A stretch of 64,000 nt of DNA from Turritopsis dohrnii. Taxonomy: Eukaryota; Cnidaria; Hydrozoa; Anthoathecata; Oceaniidae. The DNA is taken from the NCBI GenBank assembly GCA_027922465.2, contig BQMF02000002.1:3224001-3288000 (forward strand), in the 5' to 3' direction. Below, piece by piece: positions 21,796-36,200 of the stretch. Each line of letters starts with the position of its first letter. Positions within the stretch are counted from its first letter, which is position 1. The notes beneath the pieces were generated by a model. That model saw only the letters and a list, made by a program, of their open reading frames with translations. It made no database searches and was not told the origin of the DNA. A program made the translations under genes and the position numbers.

Positions 21796-24700
21796 TTCCA
21801 TAGACTGAAACCTTGAGTAGTGTTGTTTGAACACCTGTTTGTCATATGTGTATGGGTGTGGCGTATGGGTGTATGGGTGTGGCGTACTTTCATCTTTAGT
21901 AGGAAAAGAACGTTATTGTCTGGTCTTAATCGCTTTGTTTTTTGTACTGTAATAGACATTTCTCGGAACAACGTTGCTTTTTGATCGACATTGCTGGCGT
22001 TGTTGGTGAACCCTTTGTTTTACAGAGTGTGTGATTTCATTACGTACTTATGTCTTTATAAATATTCGAATTCCCAGTAAAATAGTTTTTAACAATTTGG
22101 ATAGCAACGAGGTGAGCAATGTTGATTTGATCGAAATGTTTCAATTATGATTGTCTTTGAAAGCATACTCTTTGCAGGTCTATTTTAAAAGCGATACCAA
22201 TGCAAACGGTTTCATTGCTAAAACTTTATATACAAATTTCATCGCTATGATTAAGGGTTGCTGACTGTGATAGCGAAATATTTGACTGTTAGTACAGCCA
22301 AGTGCCTCTTTATATGAGGAGGCTGCCCCGGGTTGGGTTGTAAATTAGAGTTCACCTTTCTTAAAAAAGTTAATTAAAACATTGATCGTAATTACATGAG
22401 AAAAGTTATTCCGCGTCAATTTGATTTGGTAAGTCAACCCACTTTTATAACCTGTCGCAGAAAGCCAACCTACGTTGTGTTTAGCTCGCCACTTTTTTTT
22501 TCATGTAAACGCGGATTGTATGAAATGACCTAACTTACGACTTACGAGAGTAGAATTTCTCCCGAGTTTCTGGCCAAAATAAGCAAAATCTCTTCAAGGC
22601 AGATACCTCTATAAAGCGGACAAAATCTCTGGTGCCGTAAGTGTTCCCCGACTTTTTTTCCCCGATAAGGTATACAACAACTCAGACGTTATTGTAATAT
22701 CTTGATTATTTCTTATATTGATTGAACATAATTAGTAGGAAAAATGTTCCCCGACTAAACTGTTCCCCAACTAAATTTTTACCGATTTTTTTCCCTGATA
22801 AGGTATTTGGCTAATTTGAAATAAATGCATGAAAAAGGAAAAAAACTTGTAATGCTCACATAATTTTGAATGCAAAAAATTTCGCGGATGACTGAAAAAT
22901 TACCGAAATTTCTTCGTTTCGCAGGAATTAAATTTCGCGGAAGATCCACAAAATCGCAAATTTAGTTCCAGCGAAAATGAGTTCCTTTAAAATACATACT
23001 TTCCTTTCGCAATCATTTCTTGACGCTGCTGTGACTTCACTTTTTCAACAAAGATGGTTATCGTGAAACCTCATAGAAAATAAAGAATCAATATAGTCCA
23101 GTCGTTAAGAGTTTGAGATGGAAAAAATGGTGTATAATATGTCCATGTTTTAGTAAATATTTTCCTCTATGACAGGTGGCCACAATCATGGATTTTGGGT
23201 CTTTCCCAAGTCCAGAACATGGGGGTTGGGGCTTTTTTTGGTGACTCAGGAGACTGTCGCTGTGTCAAATTTCAGAAAACTAGTTTTTTTCTAGGTTAGG
23301 GGGTATAATTCACTACCAGAACTGAACTAATATTTTGAAGGTAAAAAGTTAAACTGAGCCTGTCCTCAAACCAACCAGTTGTGCAAATTTTTATGAATTA
23401 AATTAAATTAAGTTTAATGAATTACTGTCCTTGATAATATGCGTCAGCAACAACGAAAACCTTTAGCAAAACATCCTTGGACAGAATTTGCGAAATTACC
23501 GAACGCATATGAATTGTAATGAACTTGCGTTGCTAGGCTTATACCAAAGCTTATCAAAACATTTTACAAAGTATCCTTTGGATATTTTACCACTTACTCA
23601 CATGAAACTGATTCGTACAAAAGAAAAGAAAAACAAAAAGAAAGATTCCAGTTCAAATTCGGAGGATCGTCTTTATTGTGACGTTACGTCTTTATTGTTT
23701 AAAACGGTACGAGCTTTTTTAGAGACATATTTCTGATGAAAGTCAGTTGCAAGAACTGCGCTTTCAAATATCACATGAGCTGTAGTGATTTCATTCTGCT
23801 GAATCCAAAAACCTCCTTTTATTTTCTGCATACATTACATTAGAAATTTGGAAAGAAAAAAAAGGGTTGAAACAACCAGGGGTTTAACTTTTGTTGGTGT
23901 TGTTCCTCTTTTCAGTTTTCGTCCTGTTTTTTTTTTTGTTTGTTTTTTATCGTTTTAACTTCAAAGCATATTTTCTGCCAGCTTAAAATTCACACTACCT
24001 CTCCCAATCATAGTTTCACTAGTAAAAGACAAGAAGCAGATGGCGCAAAACGGTAGCAGCAATTTACTTGTCACAAAAATTCTTTCGAAATTTAAGTTCT
24101 AAAAACTTCTTCAATGTTTATTTTTTTAGATATCTTGGTAGTGGAAAACTGGTATAAAAGGTATGCTTAAAATATGCTTAAAATTACTGGTTGGTGTAAA
24201 TAGGGTCTAACCGTAAAATACCAGCGTGAACTGTGGTAGAAAAAAATGTATGTTTTTCATCATAACTTCTTGAAACCAAAAATTAATTCGAACAGATAAC
24301 TGCCTTTTTGAAGTAGATCTTTGAAAACCTTAATGTGCGAAGACAGATAGCTAACAAATGTTTAAGGTAATAAGAAGGTCTGAACTAAGCATTACTAACA
24401 ACATTTTCGTATTTCTATGCTAACAACAAAAGCATATCTATTTTCAAGTACCAAAGTACATTCAATATCATAAGTAACTAAAAGTCCCAATTTATGTAGA
24501 CCTCTTTGATTAATATCCATTCCTTCATCAGTTAAGTGATAAAATATGAAAAAAAAACCCCGTAATTTTAAATGTTTATGATTGTGAAGTTTTGTAAATG
24601 GAAAAATAAATAACAGAACAAACAAGATTAAAAATAAGCAGAAGCTTTTCGGCATAGCCATCATCAGTGATGTACAGTAAAAATTTCCATATACAAAATT

Positions 24701-25098
24701 CTTTGGCGAATATTTATAAAAATAAATAAAAGGCTGTGTTCTTTCATTTGAATTTATATATATTCAGTTTTAAGTGGATTCTCGAAAACTCTATACCGCA
24801 GACTAAATGCCATTTCGGCCGGATTAGTGTAGTAGTAGGAGTCAACAGGGGTGTTTTAATACGGTATTCGCTATCGCTACTACCGTAGTAACATAACTAC
24901 CAAAGTTTTTTTGCGACACCCGGTATGACAAAACTATAACCCAGTCACGTGAGTACAAGGTTGTCAGCTGACACAGTCACCTAATGGCGTCATTCAGGGT
25001 TTTGTTACGTTTACACGAAATTACTTACCAGGTAATTTTCTTTTCTTGATGTTTACATCCACAAAGCCAATAACAAATATAAAACAAAGTGTTACTAT
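21796..25098. other. Intergenic sequence between BCKDHA and the EGF gene
   Basis: A short GTGTATGGG minisatellite lies at 21849-21886. At 22630-22800 a unit with GTTCCCCGAC and CCCCGATAAGGTAT occurs twice. At 22870-22980 AAATTTCGCGG repeats resemble a MITE remnant. An 82-codon frame at 23488-23736 is unrecognised. At 24647-24667 a hammerhead-like motif lies on the minus strand. No gene could be supported. Confidence 0.4.
24640..24675 (-). ncRNA. Hammerhead-ribozyme-like core, probable Penelope 3' remnant
   Basis: On the minus strand CTGATGA is followed by a short GGC/GCC hairpin and GAAA, then AAGC-TTCT-GCTT as a possible stem III. This matches the hammerhead order core, stem II, GAAA, stem III. 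Stem I pairing is poor, so catalytic activity is doubtful. Confidence 0.35.
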
Positions 25099-25526
25099 GG
25101 ACAGCTTTATACAGCCGCATAATCGCCGTGTCGAATTAAATTACTTTAATTCGGGTAAAATTCGACAAAAATGCGACAGTCACTTTATACAGGTTTTGTT
25201 GCCGCATATCAAATTCGACATGACTTTAGACAGCCGCATAAATGTCGAATAAATTTATCATCGTGTGTTCTTACACGCTGTCCACTACTTTCATGCACTT
25301 TTTTCACAAAGTTCAATCAAGCTGTTATTAAATTCGACGATTATGCGGCTGTATAAAGTGATGCCGAATTTATGTCGAAGATTGCCGTTTTATTCGACAA
25401 ACTCTGCTGAACTTAATTCATTATGTCGCACTTAATTAAATTTTCACTTTATACAGTCGAATTTACGTCGCATTTAATAAAGAGTTTAATTCGACGCGGC
25501 GATTATGCGGCTGTATAAAGCTGTCC
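25099..25526. mobile_element. Palindromic MITE with 41-bp TIRs
   Basis: Both ends begin GGACAGCTTTATACAGCCGC when read inward and match over about 41 bp with one mismatch. TAT flanks both sides (25096-25098 and 25527-25529). Internally the same motif (TTATACAGCCGCAT and AATTCGAC) recurs in both orientations, so the strand folds into several alternative hairpins. No ORF. Confidence 0.8.
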
Positions 25527-26506
25527 TATGTTACCTTATTACACGAAATTAACAAGTGAAGTATTGAACACGCCATAAATTAACAAAGATGGACAAAGAG
25601 ACTTTCTAAAAGTGTGCTTTAACACGGTTCAAGGACCGTATTTTTTAAATCAGTATTAAATTAGCGCAGATTTTTATCTCTGGATTAGTTTAACTGATTT
25701 GGAAAGTGTATTTTCGAATACCGAAAAGAAATCAAAAGCCTCAATGTTTATAGAGTATACTCTAACGAAGTTGTAATATATTACCTACATGATAAAACAC
25801 AAGAAAGAAAACTAACTACAAACAGTGTGCGTGCTAAGGTCTGAATTAGGGTCTACAGATGACGATGAAGACAACGACGACCAATCAACTGTGCCAGTGA
25901 CTCGTTGTGTTTGTATTTTTATAAAATAGAAAAAAAAAGCCGTTTCTAATTGTATTTCAACAATTTGCTTTCAAAAATTGGAAAATATCACAAAATAACG
26001 ATGGATTATATTACAAGATACATAATGAATTCCCACGTTAATTTCGTGTTATAAAATATTCTTCTGATCGATCATTAGTAACGGATCTATGGTTAGTATC
26101 TATTACTACTTCTTGAAAGTTACCAGCTTCGTTACCAGCTTCGTTCATCCTTTATGTGTCGCTACCTTTTAAAATTAGTGTCAATCTTTGAAAGAATACA
26201 GTTTTATCAGCAATGCGCTACTGCAGTTGAAAACAAATGTCAAAATTAGTAAAAGGAAAAGCAGGAAGTTTTCAGATGATCACTTCCAAACTACTTCACA
26301 CATTTTTTTTCGATTCCGTGGTTTCGATTCAAATCGAGTTTGTTACAGGGGAGGAGGATAGATTGTAATAACAAATGGAATACAAATAATGTTTATATTT
26401 CTATATAGGAAGAAGAAACAAAAAACGAATTTTCATTTTACAGTTAACAGAAATGAGCTACTTGACGTCCGCTCCGCAGACAATCTTGTTTGATGGAATG
26501 CACTTA
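25527..26506. other. 3' flank of the EGF/CBM14 gene
   Basis: No exon or repeat of note; presumably the 3' UTR and downstream flank of the minus-strand gene. No clear AATAAA on the minus strand was found close to the stop. Confidence 0.35.
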
Positions 26507-27289
26507 TTACCACATCTGATAATTACAATAACCTGTGGTTTTGGTTAAACTAACCCAGACTAATCCACTTGGACAATTCTGGATGTACCCAACTGATCCA
26601 GGATAGCAGACGATATATTTGTGTGGGTTCATTGGATGTTGATAGAAGCCGAAAGATTTATGAGAGCAGTAAGCTACAAAAGCAAATAAGATGTGTAAAC
26701 GTCAGCTACAAAAGCAAATAAAATTTGTGCATGTTAAAAGAATTTACTTACAACTGACGTCGAATGGATCGGCTGTTGTTTTGGTAGTAGTGGTTCTGCT
26801 GGTTGGTAAGGACGGACATTTATCTACAAAACACATACAAATACTAGAACTCGTCATTCTTGAGGCGGTCAGAAGGTTAGAAGCAAGCGTCACTACATAC
26901 CTGTTTTCTTGTACAGACACATATCGCATTTCTGAACATAAACCAGCGTTCGTGGGTTACAACATTGGCAGGTAGGATAACCTGCAGTACATGATATGAA
27001 GCAATCGGGGTGTTCAGGCCACTCGTAGTTGCCATCAGGTTTGTTTTTGTGATGACCAGCGCGGCAAACACCAGAACTTCGAGATGGACCTAAACCAATC
27101 AAATTGTATTTAGTCTAATATTCAAATAAATGTCGCATAACTGGACGATATTTAGAAAAGTGGAGGATTTATCGTACAGCAGATGTTAGGCGTTATGATT
27201 TTAAAACCATAATTAACCATAATTGTACTTACAAGCTGGGATTGGCTGTGCAGAGGCAGTTGGGCCTGTCCATAATGGATTTCCTGCAG
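26507..27289 (-). CDS. C-terminal exons with two CBM14 (peritrophin-A)-like modules
   Basis: Exons 27289-27233 (Pro/Ala linker), 27089-26901 (module 1), 26823-26752 (Thr-rich linker, [10 protein letters not shown]) and 26673-26507 (module 2 and stop), all joined in phase 1. Module 1 has the CBM14 layout with Cys flanking [15 protein letters not shown]. Module 2 reads [18 protein letters not shown] then NCPSGLVW, the classical aromatic and Cys pattern of this chitin-binding fold. The second module ends in GYC...MW and stops at 26507. In the +1 frame the next 19 codons are open and contain three Cys, so the true end might be reached by a different splice or be altered by an indel. Confidence 0.8.
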
Positions 27290-30200
27290 CTAAACATCCA
27301 TCAAACAACGTTAAGGTTTCAAATAAAAACCAACCAAAGAATAAAGTTGACAAAAATGTTGATACCCTTTTCACAGTGGATTCCTTGATAACCAACTTTA
27401 CATCGGCAATAATAACCTTTCATGTTATTAAACGGTTTACAAACGCCTCCATTTTGACAGACGATACCATCACATGGGCTATTCGTTTTCTATTGAAACA
27501 AGATGAAAAATGTCACTTAATAACTACAAAGTACAAAAAGGGCTTCAGTAAAAAGCAGGCAATATTGCATACCGTGCATTTAGGTCCGTAAAAACCAGAT
27601 GGACATACGCATTTGTAACCATGTGATGATGAGGCATCTACATGACAGGCGCCACCGTTTTTACAAGGATGAGATGCATCACACGGTGATCTCTGTAAGT
27701 AAAAGTAAAGCCATAAACTTTTTCACATCAACAATTTCTTCATGCATCCCCATTGCAAAAATTGACGCTTTAATTCCAACTTCAAAATCAAAGAAGCATT
27801 TTCCATTAACGTTACATCGAATTTTTGTTAGAACACATTGAACAACGTATCCAGTTTAATTATTGAATAAGATTTACCTGACAAAACTTTCCACTATAAG
27901 GAGCAACGCAAGCACACGAATATCTATGGACGGAACCATCTGGCTTGCAACTACCACCATTTTTGCAGGGATTATGTCCTTTACAACTATGTTCCTATGT
28001 TAAACATGAAAAACAAACAATATATAACAGGAAAAAAAGGATGAAATCTAATTCAAGATTGAAAAGACACAAAAAAACTTCGACATACAGCACAAGACGG
28101 GCCACTGTATCCAGGCATACACTTGCAAATGTAACCACCTGCAGAACCATCAGGAAAACACGTGCCGCCATTAGAACAAGGGTTATGAGGCTTACATGCA
28201 TGACTCTGCAAATAAACGAACAATAAAACAAAAAATCATTTCAGAAATGAAAAACCAAGTCAAATAAGTAATAATAAACAATCATACTTGACATAAAGAA
28301 CCAGTATAACCAGCCACACATTTACAATAGAATCCTGCAGATGAACTGTCAACAACACAAGTTCCACCATTTCGACATGGGTTGACCGCCTTACAAGCAT
28401 GGTTCTATCACAAAAAAAGTAATAATAATAAAAAAACTCAATAAAATCCAGAAAACAACATAATTAAGAAAAAGCACCTAAAAGAACATCAAGATATAAA
28501 AAACAAAAATATTCATCAGCCTACCCCACACTTAGGTCCAGTATATCCAGGCATGCATTTACAAGTGAATCCTCCATGAGATCCATCTGGAGTGCAAGTA
28601 CCTCCATTCAAACAAGGATTGATAGCCTTACAAGCATGGTTCTACAATTGGAAAATACAAAAATCTCACTGAAACGTCAACATACATCACAAAATGACTG
28701 CATATAACAAATAAAAAAAAAAGTATTATCAAAGAAATGTAATTGCAAACTTACTCCACATTTAGGTCCAGTATATCCAGGCATGCATTTACAAGTGAAT
28801 CCTCCATGAGATCCATCTGGAGTGCAAGTACCTCCATTCAAACAAGGATTGACAGCCTTACAACCGTGGTTCTACAATTGGAAAAAACAAAAATCTTACC
28901 GAACCGTCAACATACATAACATAATGACTTCATATAAGAAATTAATAAAAATGTAATATCAAACAAAATGTAATTGCAAACTTACTCCACATTTAGGTCC
29001 AGTATATCCAGGCATGCATTTACAAGTGAATCCTCCATGAGATCCATCCGGAATGCAAGTACCTCCATTCAAACAAGGATTGACAGCCTTACAAGCGTGG
29101 TTCTATAATGGGAAAACACAAAAACAGTAACGAAACAACAACAAACATAACATCATGATTGGATACAAGAAATTAATAGAAATGAAATATCAAAGAGATG
29201 TAATTGCAAACTTACTCCACATTTAGGTCCAGTATATCCAGGCATGCATTTACAAGTGAATCCTCCATGAGATCCATCCGGAATGCAAGTACCTCCATTC
29301 AAACAAGGATTGACAGCCTTACAAGCATGGTTCTACAATTGGAAAATACAAAAATCTTACCGAAACGTCAACATACATAACATAATGACTGCATATAAGA
29401 AATTAATAAAAATGTAATATCAAAGAAATGTAATTGCAAACTTACTCCACATTTAGGTCCAGTATATCCAGGCATGCATTTACAAGTGAATCCTCCATGA
29501 GATCCATCCGGAATGCAAGTACCTCCATTCAAACAAGGATTGACAGCCTTACAAGCGTGGTTCTATAATGGGAAAACACAAAAACAGTAACGAAATTCAA
29601 CAACAAACATAACATCATGATTGGATACAAGAAATTAATAGAAATGAAATATCAAAGAGATGTAATTGCAAACTTACTCCACATTTAGGTCCAGTATATC
29701 CAGGCATGCATTTACAAGTGAATCCTCCATGAGATCCATCTGGAGTGCAAGTACCTCCATTCAAACAAGGATTCACAGCCTTACAAGCGTGGTTCTATAA
29801 TGGGAAAAGACAAATACATTAACGAATTGTCAACAAACATAACAATATGATTGGATACAACAATCCTGATAGAAATGAAACATCAAAGAAACGTAAATGC
29901 AAACTTACTCCACATTTAGGTCCAGTATATCCAGGCATGCATTTACAAGTGAATCCTCCATGAGATCCATCCGGAATGCAAGTACCTCCATTCAAACAAG
30001 GATTGACAGCCTTACAAGCATGGTTCTACAATTGGAAAATACAAAAATCTTACGAAACGTCAACATACATAACATAATGACTTGCATATAAGAAATTAAT
30101 AAAAATGAAATATCAAAGAAATGTAATTGCAAACTTACTCCACATTTAGGTCCAGTATATCCAGGCATGCATTTACAAGTGAATCCTCCATGAGATCCAT

Positions 30201-33200
30201 CTGGAGTGCAAGTACCTCCATTCAAACAAGGATTCACAGCCTTACAAGCGTGGTTCTATAATGGGAAAATACAAAATACATTAACGAATTGTCAACAAAC
30301 ATAACATAATGATTGGATACAACAAATTAATAGAAATGTAATATCAAAGAAATGTAATTGCAAACTTACTCCACATTTAGGTCCAGTATATCCAGGCATG
30401 CATTTACAAGTGAATCCTCCATGAGATCCATCCGGAATGCAAGTACCTCCATTCAAACAAGGATTGACAGCCTTACAAGCATGGTTCTACAATTGGAAAA
30501 TACAAAAATCTTATCGAAACGTCAACATACATAACATAATGACTGCATATAAGAAATTAATAAAAATGTAATATCAAAGAAATGTAATTGCAAACTTACT
30601 CCACATTTAGGTCCAGTATATCCAGGCATGCATTTACAAGTGAATCCTCCGTGAGATCCATCTGGAGTGCAAGTACCTCCATTCAAACAAGGATTGACAG
30701 CCTTACAAGCGTGGTTCTGTAATGGGAAAAGACAAATACATTAACGAATTGTCAACAAATATAACAATATGATTGGATACAACAAGTTGATAGCAATGAA
30801 ACATCAAAGAAACGTAATTGGAAACTTACTCCACATTTAGGTCCAGTATATCCAGGCATGCATTTACAAGTGAATCCTCCGTGAGATCCATCCGGAATGC
30901 AAGTACCTCCATTCAAACAAGGATTGACAGCCTTACAAGCGTGGTTCTGTAATGGGAAAAGACAAATACATTAACGAATTGTCAACAAACATAACAATAT
31001 GATTGGATACAACAAGTTGATAGCAATGAAACATCAAAGAAACGTAATTGGAAACTTACTCCACATTTAGGTCCAGTATATCCAGGCATGCATTTACAAG
31101 TGAATCCTCCATGAGATCCATCTGGAGTGCAAGTACCTCCATTCAAACAAGGATTGACAGCCTTACAAGCGTGGTTCTATAATGGGAAAACACAAAAACA
31201 CTAGCGAATTGTCAACAAAGATAACATAATGAGTGGACACAACAAATTAATAGAAATGTAATACCAAGGAAATGCAATTGGCAAACTTACTCCACATTTA
31301 GGTCCAGTATATCCAGGCATGCATTTACAAGTGAATCCTCCATGAGATCCATCCGGAATGCAAGTACCTCCATTCAAACAAGGATTCACAGCCTTACAAG
31401 CATGGTTCTACAATTGGAAAATACAAAAATCTTAGCGAAACGTCAACATACATAACATAATGACTGCATATAAGAAATTAATAAAAATGCAATATCAAAG
31501 AAGTGTAATTGCAAACTTACTCCACATTTAGGTCCAGTATATCCAGGCATGCATTTACAAGTGAATCCTCCGTGAGATCCATCTGGAGTGCAAGTACCTC
31601 CATTCAAACAAGGGTTGACAGCCTTACAAGCGTGGTTCTGTAATGGGAAAAGACAAATACATTAACGAATTGTCAACAAACATAACAATATGATTGGATA
31701 CAACAAGTTGATAGCAATGAAACATCAAAGAAACGTTATTGGAAACTTACTCCACATTTAGGTCCAGTATATCCAGGCATGCATTTACAAGTGAATCCTC
31801 CATGAGATCCATCTGGAGTGCAAGTACCTCCATTCAAACAAGGATTGACAGCCTTACAAGCATGGTTCTACAATTGAAAAATACAAAAATCTTATCGAAA
31901 CGTCAACATACATAACATAATGACTGCATATAAGAAATTAATAAAAATGTAATATCAAAGAAATGTAATTGCAAACTTACTCCACATTTAGGTCCAGTAT
32001 ATCCAGGCATGCATTTACAAGTGAATCCTCCATGAGATCCATCTGGAGTGCAAGTACCTCCATTCAAACAAGGATTGACAGCCTTACAAGCGTGGTTCTA
32101 TAATGGGAAGTCACAAAAACACTAGCGAATTGTCAACAAAGATAACATAATGAGTGGACACAACAAATTAATAGAAATGTAATACCAAGGAAATGCAATT
32201 GCAAACTTACTCCACATTTAGGTCCAGTATATCCAGGCATGCATTTACAAGTGAATCCTCCATGAGATCCATCCGGAATGCAAGTACCTCCATTCAAACA
32301 AGGATTGACAGCCTTACAAGCATGGTTCTACAATTGGAAAATACAAAAATCTTATTAAAATGTCAACATACATAACATAATGACTGCATATAACAAATTA
32401 ATAAAAATGTAATATCAAAGAAATGTAATTGCAAACTTACTCCACATTTAGGTCCAGTATATCCAGGCATGCATTTACAAGTGAATCCTCCGTGAGATCC
32501 ATCTGGAGTGCAAGTACCTCCATTCAAACAAGGATTGACAGCCTTACAAGCGTGGTTCTGTAATGGGAAAAGACAAATACATTAACGAATTGTCAACAAA
32601 TATAACAATATGATTGGATACAACAAGTTGATAGCAATGAAACATCAAAGAAACGTAATTGGAAACTTACTCCACATTTAGGTCCAGTATATCCAGGCAT
32701 GCATTTACAAGTGAATCCTCCGTGAGATCCATCCGGAATGCAAGTACCTCCATTCAAACAAGGATTGACAGCCTTACAAGCGTGGTTCTGTAATGGGAAA
32801 AGACAAATACATTAACGAATTGTCAACAAACATAACAATATGATTGGATACAACAAGTTGATAGCAATGAAACATCAAAGAAACGTAATTGGAAACTTAC
32901 TCCACATTTAGGTCCAGTATATCCAGGCATGCATTTACAAGTGAATCCTCCATGAGATCCATCTGGAGTGCAAGTACCTCCATTCAAACAAGGATTGACA
33001 GCCTTACAAGCGTGGTTCTATAATGGGAAAACACAAAAACACTAGCGAATTGTCAACAAAGATAACATAATGAGTGGACACAACAAATTAATAGAAATGT
33101 AATACCAAGGAAATGCAATTGGAAACTTACTCCACATTTAGGTCCAGTATATCCAGGCATGCATTTACAAGTGAATCCTCCATGAGATCCATCCGGAATG

Positions 33201-36200
33201 CAAGTACCTCCATTCAAACAAGGATTCACAGCCTTACAAGCATGGTTCTACAATTGGAAAATACAAAAATCTTAGCGAAACGTCAACATACATAACATAA
33301 TGACTGCATATAAGAAATTAATAAAAATGCAATATCAAAGAAGTGTAATTGCAAACTTACTCCACATTTAGGTCCAGTATATCCAGGCATGCATTTACAA
33401 GTGAATCCTCCGTGAGATCCATCTGGAGTGCAAGTACCTCCATTCAAACAAGGGTTGACAGCCTTACAAGCGTGGTTCTGTAATGGGAAAAGACAAATAC
33501 ATTAACGAATTGTCAACAAACATAACAATATGATTGGATACAACAAGTTGATAGCAATGAAACATCAAAGAAACGTTATTGGAAACTTACTCCACATTTA
33601 GGTCCAGTATATCCAGGCATGCATTTACAAGTGAATCCTCCATGAGATCCATCTGGAGTGCAAGTACCTCCATTCAAACAAGGATTGACAGCCTTACAAG
33701 CATGGTTCTACAATTGAAAAATACAAAAATCTTATCGAAACGTCAACATACATAACATAATGACTGCATATAAGAAATTAATAAAAATGTAATATCAAAG
33801 AAATGTAATTGCAAACTTACTCCACATTTAGGTCCAGTATATCCAGGCATGCATTTACAAGTGAATCCTCCATGAGATCCATCTGGAGTGCAAGTACCTC
33901 CATTCAAACAAGGATTGACAGCCTTACAAGCGTGGTTCTATAATGGGAAGTCACAAAAACACTAGCGAATTGTCAACAAAGATAACATAATGAGTGGACA
34001 CAACAAATTAATAGAAATGTAATACCAAGGAAATGCAATTGCAAACTTACTCCACATTTAGGTCCAGTATATCCAGGCATGCATTTACAAGTGAATCCTC
34101 CATGAGATCCATCCGGAATGCAAGTACCTCCATTCAAACAAGGATTGACAGCCTTACAAGCATGGTTCTACAATTGGAAAATACAAAAATCTTATTAAAA
34201 TGTCAACATACATAACATAATGACTGCATATAACAAATTAATAAAAATGTAATATCAAAGAAATGTAATTGCAAACTTACTCCACATTTAGGTCCAGTAT
34301 ATCCAGGCATGCATTTACAAGTGAATCCTCCGTGAGATCCATCTGGAGTGCAAGTACCTCCATTCAAACAAGGATTCACAGCCTTACAAGCGTGGTTCTA
34401 TAATGGGAAAAGACAAATATATTAACGAATTGTCAACAAACATAACAATATGATTGGATACAACTAGTTGATAGCAATGAAACATCAAAGAAACGTAATT
34501 GGAAACTTACTCCACATTTAGGTCCAGTATATCCAGGCATGCATTTACAAGTGAATCCTCCATGAGATCCATCCGGAATGCAAGTACCTCCATTCAAACA
34601 AGGATTGACAGCCTTACAAGCATGGTTCTACAATTGGAAAATACAAAAATCTTATTGAAACGTCAACATACATAACATAATGACCGCATATAACAAATTA
34701 ATAAAAATGTAATATCAAAGAAATGTAATTGCAAACTTACTCCACATTTAGGTCCAGTATATCCAGGCATGCATTTACAAGTGAATCCTCCGTGAGATCC
34801 ATCTGGAGTGCAAGTACCTCCATTCAAACAAGGATTGACAGCCTTACAAGCGTGGTTCTATAATGGGAAAAGACAAATATATTAACGAATTGTCAACAAA
34901 CATAACAATATGATTGGATACAACTAGTTGATAGCAATGAAACATCAAAGAAACGTAATTGGAAACTTACTCCACATTTAGGTCCAGTATATCCAGGCAT
35001 GCATTTACAAGTGAATCCTCCATGAGATCCATCCGGAATGCAAGTACCTCCATTCAAACAAGGATTGACAGCCTTACAAGCATGGTTCTACAATTGGAAA
35101 ATACAAAAATCTTATTGAAACGTCAACATACATAACATAATGACTGTATATAAGAAATTAATAAAAATGTAATATCAAAGAAATGTAATTGCAAACTTAC
35201 TCCACATTTAGGTCCAGTATATCCAGGCATGCATTTACAAGTGAATCCTCCATGAGATCCATCTGGAGTGCAAGTACCTCCATTCAAACAAGGATTGACA
35301 GCCTTACAAGCGTGGTTCTATAATGGGAAGTCACAAAAACACTAGCGAATTGTCAACAAAGATAACATAATGAGTGGACACAACAAATTAATAGAAATGT
35401 AATACCAAGGAAATGCAATTGCAAACTTACTCCACATTTAGGTCCAGTATATCCAGGCATGCATTTACAAGTGAATCCTCCGTGAGATCCATCTGGAGTG
35501 CAAGTACCTCCATTCAAACAAGGATTGACAGCCTTACAAGCATGGTTCTATAATGCGAAAATACAAAAACACTAGCGAAATATCAAAAGACATAACGTTA
35601 TGATTGAATATAACAAATGAAGGCAAATGAAACATCAAAGAAACTTAAGTGGAAACTTACTCCACATTTAGGTCCAGTATATCCAGGCATGCATTTACAA
35701 GTGAATCCTCCGTGAGATCCATCTGGAGTGCAAGTACCTCCATTCAAACAAGGATTGATGGCCTTACAGGCGTGGTCCTACAATTGGCAAAGGCAAAAAG
35801 TAATAGAAATATTAACAACTATATTATTATGAAACACGGAAAACTAAAAGAAGAAAATTGGAAATAAAAGAAAACTCCAACTTACGCCGCAGTCACGTCC
35901 TGTGTAACCAGGCATACATTTACAAGTATATCGTCCATGAGAGCCATCTGGAGTGCAGGTACCTCCATTTAAACAAGGATTGACAGCCTTACAAGCATGG
36001 TTCTACAATTGTCAAGGGGAAAATGTAACAGAAATATTAACAGCGATATTATTTTGTAACATGGAAAACTAAATGAAGAAAATTAGAAATAAAGGGAAAT
36101 GGAAACTTACTCCACAGTCACGTCCAGTGTATCCAGGCATACATTTACAATTATATCCTCCATGAGAGCCATCTGGAGTGCAGGTACCTCCATTTAAGCA

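Noticed and set aside
23440..23736. Two short frames (RKPLAKHPWTEFAKLPNAYE and a Lys-rich follower) that look coding-like
   Set aside because: They are in different frames with stops between, and show no splice sites or recognisable family; left as unsupported.
28525..35777. Regular ~230-bp repeats suggesting a CRISPR array or satellite
   Set aside because: The conserved 117-bp part is an EGF-coding exon with splice sites and the spacers are introns; this is a eukaryotic gene.
29897..35867. Repeated plus-strand frames of about 60 codons ([12 protein letters not shown] type)
   Set aside because: They are antisense shadows of the EGF exons, with no start context or domain.
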